A model generated the notes under the pieces. The model worked only from the letters and a program-made list of their open reading frames with translations, did not search any database and was not told the origin of the DNA. Made by a program: the position numbers and the translations under genes. DNA of 64,000 nt from Acanthochromis polyacanthus (lineage: Eukaryota; Chordata; Actinopteri; Pomacentridae). Location: positions 4,323,268 through 4,387,267 of the forward strand of contig NC_067132.1 in NCBI RefSeq assembly GCF_021347895.1, written 5' to 3'. Shown in pieces: positions 26,440 through 40,133 of this stretch. Every line of letters begins with the position of its first letter. The first letter of the stretch is position 1.

Positions 26440-26803
26440 CTGGGTGCACAGTAACATGGTGGTTAGTACAGTCGCCTGGCAGCTAGAAGATCCCAGGTTC
26501 GTGTCCCTTCCTTCCTGGGATCTTCCTGCATGGAGTCTCCATGTTCTCCTGTACATGTGTGGCTTTTCTCCAGGTTCTCCAGCTTCCTCCCACAGTCCAC
26601 AAACATGCTGAGGTTAACTGGTTATTCTAAACTGTCTGTAGGTGTGAATGTGAGCGTGATGGTTTGTTTGTGTATGAAGCCCTGTGACAGACTGTTACCT
26701 ATCCAAGTGTCTCCTGCCTTCACCCTCAATCAGCTGAGATAGGCTCCAGCCCCCCCACTACTCTAGTGAGGATTACGCGGTGTATAGAGAATGGATGGAT
26801 GGG
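26440..26803 (+). repeat. SINE-like repeat (family B)
   Basis: The head has A-box-like 'catggtggttagtacagtcg' and B-box-like 'ccaggttcgtgtccc', followed by the family B body and a short ATGG tail. This is the copy with the best-preserved internal promoter boxes. The 70-residue plus frame inside it is repeat sequence. Confidence 0.82.
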
Positions 26804-27985
26804 GATTACTTAGCCTTTTGCCTTTAAATAAATAGTTTCTTAAGGCTACATTAGTTTTCCATGAATATTAATTGTTCCTTGTCCTGTTCTAGTGTTATTT
26901 TGGTCCATCACTTGATGAATTTGAGTAATAATAGCAACATGAGTAAAATTTTTGTGAGCAAATTAGCATTCATTGTGCTGTGTGCACAGTGTGTTCTTAC
27001 CCAGTCATAATGTCAACTCAGAAGATTCTTCAGGTTGAACTATTTATTGCTGTCAAATGTACTTAAAGTACATTTTTCTTTTTAGGTAAATGGTAACAGC
27101 ATAGTGAGCCACAAAAACAACACCAGCTTATGATCACTTTATTAATTTTCTGTTGAAAGCTTGCAGATTGTACCCCTTAATAGAGCTAAGAGAACAGTCA
27201 ATTTGGATGATATTTCTCTGTGTGTTTGTCAGAGAAATGTGATTGATTGCTAATAGAAAAAACATTGCGTGGTCCTCCATGTTCAAAATATCTGCAGTGT
27301 CTAGCCTGTAATCAGAGGAATGATAGCTAATCAATACTGTACCTAGTCATTAGTTTAGCAAGCATGTCAAACTGACCTAACATTGTTGTGTTTGGCCAAA
27401 TAAGCTTTAGTGTTAGCTCAAAACCAGACTCTTCACATGAATATGGTTCAGACCTTAGAAACAGTGGTTTCAGATGTTCACTTGTGATTTAGGACAAAGT
27501 TTGTGAAACAAAGGCAATAATCTCACATGGAGCTGATATACTGCAACCTGCACTCAGGCAGAGTGGAAGCAGGCCTTTATATCGCTCTCTGGAAACTCAG
27601 CCCTTAATAAACTCACCAAATTTGCATTACAGACACACAATTAAGCCTTGTGGTAACAACGTAAATATATAACAGTAATTACAAATGAAGGCAACAGCAC
27701 AGAAATGAATCAATCAAGCTGTCCTCGTTTTAAGATGCAGCGATGTGTCGTGTGTGCGGGAGGACGAGACTCCTGCAGGACGCATCCATCAGCCCAGACA
27801 GCACCAAACCTGTGACGATGGTAAACAAAGCACTGCTGGGAAACACAGCACTGAGAGACATTATGAAATCCAAACTAATAAGACACGAGCAGCAGACACC
27901 CAGGGGACAAGCCACACGTACAATCATGTTTGCATGTAAAACTACACTTGACAAGTGTCTTTAAATCAGAGACCATCTAGTGTTC
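26804..27985. other. Nothing firmly recognised
   Basis: At 27730-27960 three overlapping frames (two plus, one minus, 64-74 residues) coincide with a GC-richer patch. None carries a motif I recognise. It could be a fragment of a LINE whose tail follows at 27986-28236. Confidence 0.35.
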
Positions 27986-28236
27986 ACATATACTGTGATA
28001 TATTATTGTATCTACCTCATTGCCATACTGTTTTCATTCATATTTGCACTAGTATGTTATTAAGCTGTGTTTTTTTCTTATTTCGCTGTTCTTAATCTTT
28101 TTTCTTATATTACTTGATCTACATTTGTACACATATTTATCCCCTATTTCTTATTATGTCATTGTTGCACTGACTGCTCTACGTGCCTTTTCAATTGCCC
28201 CCTGGGGACAAATAAAATTTTCTGAATCTGAATCTC
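27986..28236 (+). repeat. LINE-like 3' tail
   Basis: A T-rich stretch ends in 'gccccctggggacaaataaa' followed by 'ttctgaatctgaatct' short tandem units. This arrangement is typical of 3' ends of truncated fish LINEs. The clade is not determined. The MITE at 28237 begins immediately after the tail repeat. Confidence 0.5.
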
Positions 28237-28607
28237 AATTACTGCTCAAATGTTTGGAGTCATCCAGACAGTTCCATGTTTTCAACGAAAACTCTCACTT
28301 CCATCCATGTGCTAACATAACTGAACAAGGGTTTTCTAATCATCAATGAGCCTTTCAGCACCATTAGCTAACACAATGTAGCATTAGAACACAGGAGTGA
28401 TGGTTGCTGGAAATGTTCCTCTGTACCCCTATGGAGATATTCCATTAAAAATCAGCCGTTTACGGCTACAATAGTCATTTACCACATTAACTATGTCTGC
28501 ACTGGATTTATCATTCATTTCATGCTATCTGCATTGAAGAAATAACAGTTTTTCTTTCAAAAATAAGAACATTTCATAGTGACCCCAGACTTTTGAACAG
28601 TAGTGTA
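28237..28607. mobile_element. MITE of Tc1 type, copy A
   Basis: The left end 'tactgctcaaatgtttggag' and the right end, reverse-complemented 'tacactactgttcaaaagtc', are imperfect inverted repeats. The interior is nearly identical to 48100-48400, for example 'tcatcaatgagcctttcagc' and 'ctatggagatattccattaa'. It is non-coding. Confidence 0.8.
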
Positions 28608-28941
28608 AAAATGCCACTCTCTACACTTGTGTATAAAAACTACACATCTTCAACCATAAAATAATTCTGCTCTGCCTTAAATTAGCTCAGATGTAAGATC
28701 TATGAATTCCCTGGATCTAATTACTCTGAGCTACACAACGGCAAGTTGTAATTAGAGTAATTAAGCCACTTATGTTTGCATCAGATACACTACCAGTCAA
28801 AAGTCTGGACACACCTTCTCATTTCATGTTTTTCTTTATTTTCATCGTTATTTACATTGTAGATTCTCACTGAAGGCATCAGAACTAAGAATGAACACAT
28901 ATGGAATTATGTAGTAAACAAAAAAGTGTAAAACAAGTCAA

Positions 28942-30394
28942 CTGTGCTTGTACTAGGGAAAACTGGTCTCTAGCCACTGTGGCTAAAGTGCTAGAATTTT
29001 GTTTAGCCACATTTAGCCGCACTTTTTCAGTATCTGTACTGCGGCGCACAAAATTTTGAAAAAAATGGAGTCCTTTTCCTGCATTCTGGTGCATTTTGAG
29101 GCCAAAAATTATGTTCAATATTGTTTCAATTTATTTCAACATTTTAATTAAAAAAGCTACTCACACACAATTTGCATCTGGATTATTTTTATTTCTAAGT
29201 AATAAGAAATATGCACAACAATTCCTGTAAAAAATCAATATATCAATCATGTCACTGTAACATAAAATACATACTCATTCAATAATTGTTAAGACTAGAA
29301 AGTACTGAATCTTACTTTCCTGATGAGATTCATGATAAAGCTAATGAGATTCATTTAAATAATTTTTTTTGCCATAGAATTTGTATTACAAAATAATGCA
29401 GACCATATATTTCTATTAAAAATGATTTTTCAACTCTTCGATCGCCCCAGTGTTGCCAACTCCTCAGTAAGAAAAGTCGCTGTTTGCTGTCCTAAAAGTC
29501 GCTAAAAGTCGCTAAATGACATCATCGCCTAATTTGCATATTTCCCAGTTTGCATGTAATTGTAATCAATGTTGTAGGAGAGAGGAATAACGTTGTGGAA
29601 GAGACCAAAAAGTGAGTATAAAACAATCAAAATATGTTTTTCTACTAGAGGCTAAATGCTGTGGTTTATTTTAGCGTGACAGTGAAGAAACATTTTCGTT
29701 TATATGGCTCCGTAAGTCTGGATGGGATCTGTAGTGACTTTGCGCATGTGCGATTCATCTGCCGTCTGGCCGCTGAGTGATGTGGGTCTCCCCCTCCCCT
29801 CACTCGGACTGCTGCAGGGTTACTGGACTGACAGTCTGTGCTCTGGGAGGGGAGAAGCTCACAGCAGCACCTGCTGCTTGTTGAAAACAGTAACTGCAGA
29901 ATGAGCTGAGTTTTCCTGTCAGAGTCTCCAAAACGGCAGAAAAAGTCGCTAGATTTGTCGTTACTCGCTTTTGACAAAAAAAGTCGCTAGGACGCTTTGG
30001 AAAGTTGCTAGATTTAGCGAGAAAGTCGCTAAGTTGGCAACACTGGATCTCCCTCTCCTTGTCCTCCTTGTTGTACGCCTTCCCAGGGTTAGTTCGAATC
30101 CTTTTTTCTGATTGGCTGAGAAGAGACACGTGACAGTGTGCATCTATTAATGATCGCAAGCATTCGGGTCGTTCCGATTATACTCGGTAGCGCTCTTCAG
30201 TAAAGGAGATGCGGTTTGTTATTTTCTTTGATTATAGCTCGGCAAATTACGATAAAGTTGTAAGTTAACTCTTTTTTCACATTTATTAGGCAAAATTAGC
30301 TTTGCCACCGTGGCTAAACATGCTAAAAACGGCTTAGCCATCCTGAGGAAGGCTACGCCTACGGTGAAGTGGCAAATGGCTGGCGCAAGCACAG
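28942..30394. mobile_element. Unclassified DNA element, 5 bp TSD
   Basis: It is bounded by the 9-base perfect inverted repeat CTGTGCTTG...CAAGCACAG and flanked on both sides by GTCAA (28937-28941 and 30395-30399). Near each end lies a related 'gccac-n-gtggctaaa' block (about 28974 and 30308), the left one sitting in a 15-base palindrome TAGCCACTGTGGCTA. It contains the hAT-type element 29448-30045. Without that insertion its own length is about 850 bp. I see no transposase. The superfamily is unknown. Confidence 0.65.
29448..30045. mobile_element. Non-autonomous hAT-type element
   Basis: It begins CAGTGTTGCCAAC and ends with the exact reverse complement GTTGGCAACACTG. It is flanked by 8-base target sites gatcgccc (29440-29447) and gatctccc (30046-30053) that differ at one position. 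An 8 bp duplication and CA..TG ends fit the hAT superfamily. The motif 'aaagtcgct' recurs several times near both ends, as expected for subterminal transposase-binding sites. Open frames inside it on both strands (29666-30159) have no hAT domain. Confidence 0.82.
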
Positions 30395-30511
30395 GTCAAA
30401 ACATGTTTTGTATTTTAGATTCCTTGCTTTGATTACTGCTTTCACACTCTCTGGAAATGGTTTCAATTCACAGGTGTGCCTTGTCATGGTTCATTTGTGG
30501 AATTTCTTCTT

Positions 30512-31040
30512 TAGCTTCAGTCAATTCCAGCCATTTTCAGTACAAAAAATCGCTAATATTCTATTTGTAAATAAAAAATATGACGAGAAATACAGGGAAT
30601 ATTGGACGCACATCGCGAGGTGCATTTCCTTGAAAATGACCGATTCGTGGATTTTATACCGACTTCAGGACATGTTTTGGACAAAATAGTTTACTGGCTT
30701 GTGTTGTCTGGATGTAAAAGGTTGGATTATGGCCGTTTTTTGTGGAATATTTTCATCTGTGTGTAATAATGAAACCGGAAATGTGAGTCGCGCTGTGTAT
30801 GTTGAAGCCGTGTATAGAAAACGGATGGATGAATATTCGTTTTTGTCGGACAAATGTGTTTTTCTCACCCGCTGTGGTAATCGCATCTGAAAGTGGTTTA
30901 TACCGGCGGATTCATGAGAATCTAAGCTTTCCATCGGCGTATAGTGTTTGTATAATCACGTTTGCAGCCTTCGGACATTCTTTAAATTCCTATGCAAATT
31001 AGTAGGTGTACCGCCGGCGGTACACTGAAGCTTAACGGGT
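30512..31040. mobile_element. Second insertion in the Tc1 relic, possibly piggyBac-like
   Basis: Tc1 sequence stops near 30510 and resumes at 31041. The right boundary reads '...gcttaacgggTTAA'. The left boundary reads 'tttagcttcagt', which pairs as an inverted repeat with 'actgaagcttaa' near the right end. TTAA at the right edge suggests piggyBac-type insertion, but the left TTAA is altered and the left terminus is degraded. No transposase is present. It contains the palindrome at 31006-31025. Confidence 0.4.
31006..31025. other. 20 bp perfect palindrome
   Basis: GTGTACCGCCGGCGGTACAC equals its own reverse complement. Its CpG-rich core stands out from the AT-rich surroundings. It lies 15 bases inside the right end of the 30512-31040 insertion, where transposase-binding or cruciform-forming repeats are often found. 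Confidence 0.9.
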
Positions 31041-31206
31041 TAATGGGCTTGGAACCATCAGTTGTGCTGTGCAGAAGTCAGGTTGGTCCACAGTTGACAG
31101 TCCTATTTGACAACTGTTAGAATCCATATTATGGCAAGAACCAATCAGCAAAGTAAAGAGAAACAACAGTCCATCATTATATTTGTAAACTTCTGACTGG
31201 TAGTGT

Positions 31207-33474
31207 TCATAAAGTCCCAGCCCAGAAGTTGACAGAATTGGTACGTTATGTTTGGTTCACAGAAAACCCTGGAAGTCTTAAAGGTGGGGTAGGCAGATTT
31301 TTCTGGCCATCATCAGACAAAACAATCTCCACTAATCTTTCAGTATAGTAGGATTCACATGGTCTGACAGGAAACATGTCACTGACTCCATTTTCAGGCT
31401 AAAATGTAACTTGCCAGTTATCTCTGTTCTTCTGTAGCATGTGCTCGTCTGGAGGGAGGACAGGGGAAGCAATGCTGGAAGCGTGGGAGATAGTTTCTAA
31501 TTGTTGGGGTTTTCTTTCTTTTCTTTTCCTTTTTCTTTTTTTCTTTCTTACATTAGACTTTGTTTTTAGGATGGTCATCAGGTTGTCACATGATTTTTAC
31601 CAGAGTGGATCCTGGAGACGTTAAACAGTTTGGGTCAATCGTAATTTTATTTCAGTATTTATTCGAACCAGACAAAACAACTGTAACTCCACAGCTTTTA
31701 CTTTCATCCATATCTTACGGTCTGTTTCAGCTGATAACAGAGCACTGAAGAATACAATGAGATGTAGTTGGATGCACCAGAGAATAGCTAGGAAGAGGAA
31801 AATCACTTTTCTTGTTGAATTGGTTTTCAAGGTCAAGAAGCAAGAATGAACACAAACAGTGATAGATTTTTTTTAAAACTGTGATAGATAATTTGTCAGT
31901 TTCTAAACGGAATAGTCGGCTGCACTTAAAATACCACAAAGAATATAGTTTTCTGGAAAACAAACCCAAAACAAACAAAACAAAAAAAAGAACAAAGGAC
32001 CAGTTCTTTGTAATTTACTCACTTGGGGGTCCTAAGCAGCTTAGCAGCTTTACTTTTCCTCTACCTCAGACTGCTACCAGAATCACTCTCCATTCTTTTT
32101 AACTGAAATATTTAAAATGATACACAGACTGGTCAGATCTGTTATCACAAACTTTAATTTGACTCTTGGAGAAGGAAAATGTTTTGAAAGCAGTGAACCT
32201 GCAGTCGGTGCGATGCGGGCATTTCCTTAGGCAGCAGAAAAACACTGAAGCTTTGAAAGTTGCTACTTTGACTTTCTGTGTTTGCAGTTTGAAACATTTC
32301 TTTTCTGCTGAGAATGTGCTTACCATACCAGCTTTCTCATTTGCCTTTACAGTCTGCATTGACATATTTCTCACACTGTGCTCACTTTGCATTCTCTTTC
32401 TCTATATGCCGTGCCATTAAGCCTACGTTAGATAGCGCTGTAAAATGCTCCCCTGCTTTAATCCCAAAGAAAAAAGAGCTAGAATATAAAAGGCATTTCA
32501 TGAAGGCACTTACAGTAGCAATCTCTGTCTCGTTGCGCCTCATGGTGCCATTATTGAATTCAAAGTCTATTCACTTCGCCAGCATGGCTTCATCTTTAAT
32601 ACCTTCCAACCGCTTCTACCGAGTGGAGTCAGCACGTCTACTGTCTCCTGGATCGCTAACTATCCGTCATATAGGCCTCTGTTTGTGTGGACGGGTTCCT
32701 GATGTGTTGCTTAGTAAAACGGGAGCACCGCTGGAGACTGTCCTGTCTGTGTTTCTGTTCACTGTAAATACAAATACCGTCATTTTGTCGAGGCTTCTTG
32801 CATGTCAGAGATACATTTGGCATCGGGGCCAATCAACCAGACAACATTTAATGATTTATTTATTTGATCAGGAACCATGCAATTAACATAAAAAACATCT
32901 GATGTCTTGCATATAGATCTTTTAGCGTTAAGCTAATTTTCAACCCTGGCTGGGATTTTCAGTGACAGTAGATAAAGAGAAACAACAACAGCGATAAAAC
33001 AGCACAGACAGCAGTATACAGCTGTTGGTGGAGCTTGTGGTGACCCTGCTGCTGTCCTGTCTCTGGATGAATCTACAGAGTGGCTGTGGGTTGATTTATG
33101 AGGCTTTTAAAGATTAGTTTGATGAAGCAAAGACTGATAAAATTTTCAAAGCTCAATTAATTGTTTTTTGTTGTTGTTAAATAAGCTAGTTATGTCACCG
33201 AATAGTTTAGGTTTTTTTTAGTTTTCAGAGCTTGATTGTATAATGAACTGATGTGTTTTATTGTAGATGCCTGAGCCCAAACTGTCAGACAGAATGAGAT
33301 ACAGGAGAAGATCACAGCGCTCACGTACAGCACTGCCTGGTTAGGAATATGATGTCTGATTAACTTGAAGCAGTTTAGATTTTTTGTAAATGCTTTTGAA
33401 ATCTTTACGTGGGGATTACATTTAAGTTGAGTTCTGGGTTGACCAACCTTCTAATACAACCCCACACTCAAAAA
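31207..33474. other. Nothing firmly recognised; 190-residue frame doubtful
   Basis: The plus frame at 32314-32886 is 190 residues long, the longest non-repeat, non-transposon frame in the window. It has no recognisable domain, no good splice signals at its edges and an ordinary amino-acid mix for translated non-coding DNA. I do not call it a gene, but it deserves a homology check. Confidence 0.4.
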
Positions 33475-34458
33475 AATGAGTCTGTGTGCTTGTCCAATTT
33501 ACTTAAGTGAAACTTGCTGTATATTGTGTACTTGATAATTTCAAGTTTCCAGGCTGAACTTCTGTCATGTCAGAATTGTGTGAAATTCAGCAACTTAAAA
33601 TGAACTAAATTCAGTCACATTAAGATGAACCAACTCAGTCGTGTTTTCGTTTACATCCTGAAGAATCTGTGAGAGTTATCATGAGACACCATGTCAAAAA
33701 GAATTTGTGTTATCTTTGCTTATTTTGGGAAGCCGCACTGTACCCTGATGTTTACATCATTTTCACAGCTTTATTTAAAAAAGAAATAATGCTAAGTGCT
33801 ATGCACTTAGATTGATTTTGTTGGCACTTTTTAAAAATAAGAGAAATAGTGTGCTTTATGCTATTTATCGTGGTATTGAAACATTTTGGAACAAACTATT
33901 TTGTGTTTAACAGCTTCCAGTTGCACTGTACTCTGTTTTGAGAAAAATACTTTATTGTCAGTTCCTTTTGAATTGTGTTTCTTCCACACTTGTTACCAAA
34001 CTGGTTGCATTATTTGGAACTGAGGCTTAACCTACTTAAATTCTATTCCTAACATGAACGTGCTTTGAATGAGCTTGAAAAAAAGTCATGGGAAGAATTT
34101 CCACAAAATTAAATGTCTTAAACAGTATGCATTTCAGTTCAAATAACTGGATTTACTTAAACTAGGTTAACCTGATTTAATTAAAATCTGAATTAAGTTT
34201 GACCATCTAGATTGAAAAATGCTGATCGACCCTTAGGAAAAGAGTTAAATGAACACTAACAAATGAAGTTAACTCAAGTACATTTTGTTGGTTCCAAATT
34301 AAGTAAAAAAGTGCATTCAACTAAGTGAATTGAGTTAGCTCAACTCAAGCTTGTTGAGTTGGATGAAAATCATTATTTTGTGCTTTAGAAAGCAATTTAA
34401 TCATGCAGGAATTCTTTCCATGATTTTTTAAAGTTCACTCAGAGGGATTTTTTGAGTG
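33475..34458. mobile_element. Possible non-autonomous element with short TIRs
   Basis: The left 'cactcaaaaaaatgag' and the right, reverse-complemented 'cactcaaaaaatccctctga', form a short inverted repeat about 1 kb apart. Between them lie many 'aactcaa/ttgagtt' and 'acttaa' words, typical of an AT-rich fish element. I could not find a target duplication. Confidence 0.45.
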
Positions 34459-34669
34459 CAACTGGTTTTGTATGTTAATGTTAAAATATTGTTGGTTTGA
34501 TTTCCTAAATGAGAAACGCACAGACACTGTTTTTTCCAGGTTTAATATGAGGTGATTTTGATTGAGCCGTTTTTGGACATTAACCATACGACAGAGCTAC
34601 CCTGCATGTTGAAAAATTAAAGGGTACCGGCTTGTTTAAATTGGAAATTGTGATTTTGGAGATAAAATA

Positions 34670-36305
<1,636 letters not shown>

Positions 36306-36649
36306 TATATCAAAAGGACTAAAATTAAAGTAAGATATCCTAATTCAATTAATGGGCAGGAACAATAACATTTTGGTCATGTGTTTTGTGGACACACTAT
36401 AATTCTGCAGACTTTTCAGAAATGATTCCATGCTCAGGACTGATTAATGCCAGCTTTGCTTTGGAGCGCTGCTAATTTCAAAACACTTCAGTTTAATTTA
36501 TTGAGCTGGACATTTGGAATATCAGTAAATTATTCATAAATTATTCTGCAGAATCCCCAGCAGGTATTAGAAGACTTAAAAAAAAGGCCTTTCTCTGTGT
36601 TATGACCCGGTTTGTGGGCTGCAACTCCAGAGGCAAAAAAAATAACAAC

Positions 36650-36800
36650 CTCAAGTAAATATCCAGCGGAATACGTCCAAAAATGTAAGCATCCATAAAA
36701 GCAGTGAGCTGCAGCAGCAAGTCTTTGGTGACAGTATAAGATTGTCCAGACTGGAGATTCTCCAGAAGACAATGGAGCAGCAAAAGCTCTGTTCCTGCCA
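36650..36800 (-). CDS. Candidate host exon, unidentified
   Basis: A 151-base minus-strand segment follows a strong acceptor-like sequence: 'ccctcctctgcag' ending at 36801, with a pyrimidine tract. It is read as a leucine-rich, probably helical peptide ending near YIFGRIPLDIYLR. The proposed donor is GAG|GTTGTT at 36649-36644, which is weak. The reading frame continues open on both sides (36541-36828). I do not recognise the family and found no partner exon. A decayed gene copy or a chance frame is possible, and a second overlapping frame is also open. Confidence 0.25.
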
Positions 36801-37174
36801 CTGCAGAGGAGGGAACGTCCTGAACCATTCAACATCAAGAAAATAGTATCAATAAAATGAATAATATAAATCAATTATCTCATTACATTTACCCTATAAC
36901 TAAAAGGAAAAAAAATGTTGAATTGGTCATATGGGCATACAACTTTATATAAAAGGTCCATATTTGATTACTGATTTGACAAATTTGTGTCAAACAAAGA
37001 AAGAAGGAAGAAATACTGTAAAAAAAATAGTACATTTTAGAAGTGATGTGGTATTATTGACATAATACTTCAGATAAATTGTGTTGGTGATTCATGTGTT
37101 TAAATACCGTTCTATCATTTTAAAAATACAGAAAAAAAATACTTAAAAAAAAGAAAAATTGTATGTTTGAATTC

Positions 37175-37440
37175 TGGGGCTGCATAGTGGTACAGTGGTT
37201 AACTCTGTCACCTCACAACTAGAAGATCCACGGTTCACATCCCATCCTGGGCCTGGGATCTTCCTGCATACAGTCTCCATGTTCTCCTGTACATGTGTGG
37301 CTTTTCTCCAGGTTCTCCAGCTTCCTCCCACAGTCCACAAACATGCTGAGGTTAACTGGTGATTCTAAACTGTCTGTAGGTGTGAATGTGAGTGTGATTG
37401 TTTGTCTCTATGTGTAGCCCTGTGACAGACTGTTACCTAT
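37175..37440 (+). repeat. SINE-like repeat (family B), 3' truncated
   Basis: The head 'gtggtacagtggttaactct' and B-box-like 'cacggttcacatccc' precede the family B body. The match stops at 'gacagactgttacctat' and runs into T-rich sequence, so the usual ATGG tail is absent. Confidence 0.8.
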
Positions 37441-39445
37441 TTTTGATTCTATGTATATAGTGTACATGTCTGTTTGATATCACCTGTCTTGTTTTGTAAA
37501 TGTGTAATTCTGCTTTACCTTTTTTGATAATCTATTGTTTATTATTGTGCTGCAAAATAACAATGGCCCTGACAGGATCAATGAAGTGTTTCTGTGTATT
37601 CGTCCATGTAGGTGTGAGATATCTGTGCAGAGGTCAGAATGAACATTAAAAGGAGATGAAAATGACCACTGTTTAGATGGAGAAACACTGAGAATGCCAA
37701 CCTGAGATATTAGCTACAAAATGGCTGTTCTGTATCTGTCTGAGAGGGTCTCAGTGTCTCTACAAATGCATTTGAACTGGTTCTCCAACACTTGTCTGAC
37801 CCAATTTAAATGACGTGTGGAGAGCAGCGAGCGGGGGGCATTTAAATGCAGGAGATGACAACATGTTCACCCCCGCATGTATAGACTATGTGACTTATCT
37901 CGCTCACTTTCACACCACGGCTCCCTCCCTCTCTTCTTCACACTCTCTTTTTTGTTCACTTTTCTTCCCCCTCCGTCTCTTCTGCTCACCCGGCTCTGTC
38001 TTTTCCTCTGGTTGTTACATTAGCATAATGCAGCCTTTGCCTGCCAGTGAAGGGGAGCGTATCCGGCCCACACTTCCCTCAGTCGCTCTGTGCCAGCCGT
38101 GGCTGTATATACTGTCGAGGCACACAGCGACGGCAGCAGCCCTCCTCACATATGGAACGTCGTTGACAGGATTATAATTAATGGAAAACCAGGGGACCCA
38201 CGGTGAACTCGCAACAAGTTAACTTTGTAAAGCTGTATTTGGAAACAAATCCCACACAGTCCAGCGATGTTTGGTTAAAGTGCCCGTAACACAAAGTGCC
38301 TCATTTGCATGACGTCAGGAGTGTGTTAGCTAACATGTCATGATACCAGGACAGACTGCAAGGCATACAAACGTTAAGCACCGACAGTCTGTCAGCTTGA
38401 AATTAGAGGAGATTGTCTCAGTCAAGTGCAGTTCTGAGATACCGAGCATGAAAGGTTTCCCATTTTAGCTTGTAGTTCCATAATTTACACAAAAAGGTTA
38501 CTTAAAAATCACCACATCCAAGCGTAACGACAGATACCTCACGTTTATGAGAGAAAGAAAAACATATTTAAAGTTTAGACTTTGAAATATGCAGTACTGA
38601 AACCCAAAAATACAACAGAGCACAGCCAAATATTGACAGCTTCACAAAAAAGCAATTGTTAATGCAATTTCGGCTTCAGTTTGAATGTGATTTGATGCTG
38701 TGAACTGCTCTACACTGCCTGCTGGTGCCTTCATCAAGGGCTTCCTGTTTGCAGCTAAACTGTCTGACTAGTCAGATGTGTCTGGAGTTATCATGTGGCA
38801 ACAGCTTTAATGTGTAATTCTTTTTAGCTTTAACTGTGATTTGTGTCCCTCATCACAAGTGATCCTGCACAATGTATGATAATATACATGTCGACTGTAT
38901 TCTATTTGAACCTTTCATTTAAGCCATATGCTGTTATAGTGTGAAATATTAAGACCTACGATAACTTGGTTTATATGGCTGCACCAGTAGATCAAATGGA
39001 AATATTAATCTCTGGATGACGTGTGGATCATTTTAAACACTTCCCTCACATTCAGCCTGACTTATTTGGTATCTGCGGACATTTTAGGAACTCAGCTAGA
39101 ATTTAGAATTTCTGTTTTTGAAAAGTTTTGTGGTTCAAACCCTCACAGCATAAGTTTGTAATGATGGAGTTGGTTGAGTGTGTGAAAAAGAAAAGACTTT
39201 GAACTTTTAAAGATACCTTTTTTGTTGTTTATTGAGTGAAACATGAAAGTGAAGTTGGTTTCTGTCAGTTGAACATATGCACCACGACAGCTTAATGCCA
39301 TAAAGGTGTGTCATGCAATCCCAGTTAACATTATCCAAATAATGACTGTAAGAACACCTAATGGTCATCAGGATCTTCCTGACTGCCGGAGCTCAGGTGG
39401 ACCGGTTCACTCTGACCCATCTCAGTTACCAGGTTCTGTTTGTGG
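37441..39445. other. Nothing firmly recognised
   Basis: A 120-residue plus frame at 37815-38177 lies in a GC-richer, pyrimidine-rich patch. It has no motif and could be a regulatory region rather than an exon. The remainder has short frames only. Confidence 0.4.
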
Positions 39446-40133
39446 TCGTTCCAGAACTGGAGGACATTTGGGCTTCAAAATTTTGGAAAAATAAACCTTC
39501 TCTTTTACAATTTTCTGCTTCATATTCATCAATAATAGGTAATAAACTATCAAAGACTTGATTGGCTCAGCTTACACATCAATGGTACCATTTTTATTCC
39601 ATGTTTTCTGTGTTGTTTCTAACCCTACTCTGATCACAGTAACAGGGTTGCTAATCCATGCTAACGTGATCTTTTTCTCAGCAGTAGAAGCTAGATATTT
39701 AGCTAGCTGTTACTGCTGACCACTGATGGAAAACAGTCCAAAGAATGAGTCTGATCCTGATTATATGAGGGAGAGTGAGACATTCAATCAAGGCTGACAA
39801 TGTGAGGAAAAGATGGAAAATAGAAGAGAGGACATAGCTTTGATCTATCCATTCTTTAGGAACACTGCTGGATGATGTTAATTCCAGCACATCATGTGAT
39901 TCACTGTTTTCTTCTTCTTCCACCAGATAAAAAGGCTACGCTAACATGTTGTGGGACACACGTTCCTTGTGTGATTATTATTATTTAAAATATTATGGTG
40001 ATTAAAATTTTTTTTTCCCAAAATTACAAGAGACATCAATGAAAAAAATAAAACCCAAAAAGGAGATTTAAATTTCATTGTAACTGCTTTATTTGAGATT
40101 GAATTTGGTCAAACGTCCTTCAGTTCTGTAATG
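39446..40133 (+). mobile_element. TIR/minisatellite element, copy 2 (no array)
   Basis: This is a 688 bp copy with imperfect inverted ends (TCGTTCCAGAACTGGAGGAC; right end reverse-complemented TCATTACAGAACTGAAGGAC). The interior aligns with copy 1 (inverted) and copy 3 (direct). No minisatellite is present at either of the two sites that carry arrays in the other copies, so this copy shows what the element looks like without arrays. No coding capacity. Confidence 0.82.

Larger units (their letters stand above)
28787..31206 (-). mobile_element. Tc1-like relic holding nested insertions
   Basis: The left end 'acactaccagtcaaaagtct' and the right end, reverse-complemented 'acactaccagtcagaagttt', are Tc1-type termini. 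Tc1 sequence is present at about 28787-28941, 30400-30510 ('tcacaggtgtgccttgtcat') and 31041-31206 ('ccatcagttgtgctgtgcag'). These three islands are separated by two insertions, 28942-30394 and about 30512-31040. The transposase gene itself is gone. Orientation is judged from memory of the fish Tc1 consensus, in which the gene would read on the minus strand. Confidence 0.75.

Noticed and set aside
28974..30341. LTR pair suggested by the direct repeat 'gccac-n-gtggctaaa'
   Set aside because: The repeats are short and diverged and lie inside an element with its own inverted ends and target duplication. No retroelement genes lie between them.
32314..32886. 190-residue plus-strand gene
   Set aside because: No motif, no splice signals and no supporting neighbour; a frame of this length can occur by chance in 64 kb.
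39361..39561. Coding-like frame reading into the TIR element
   Set aside because: The second half is repeat sequence of copy 2, and no splice site or homologous continuation is seen beyond 40133.
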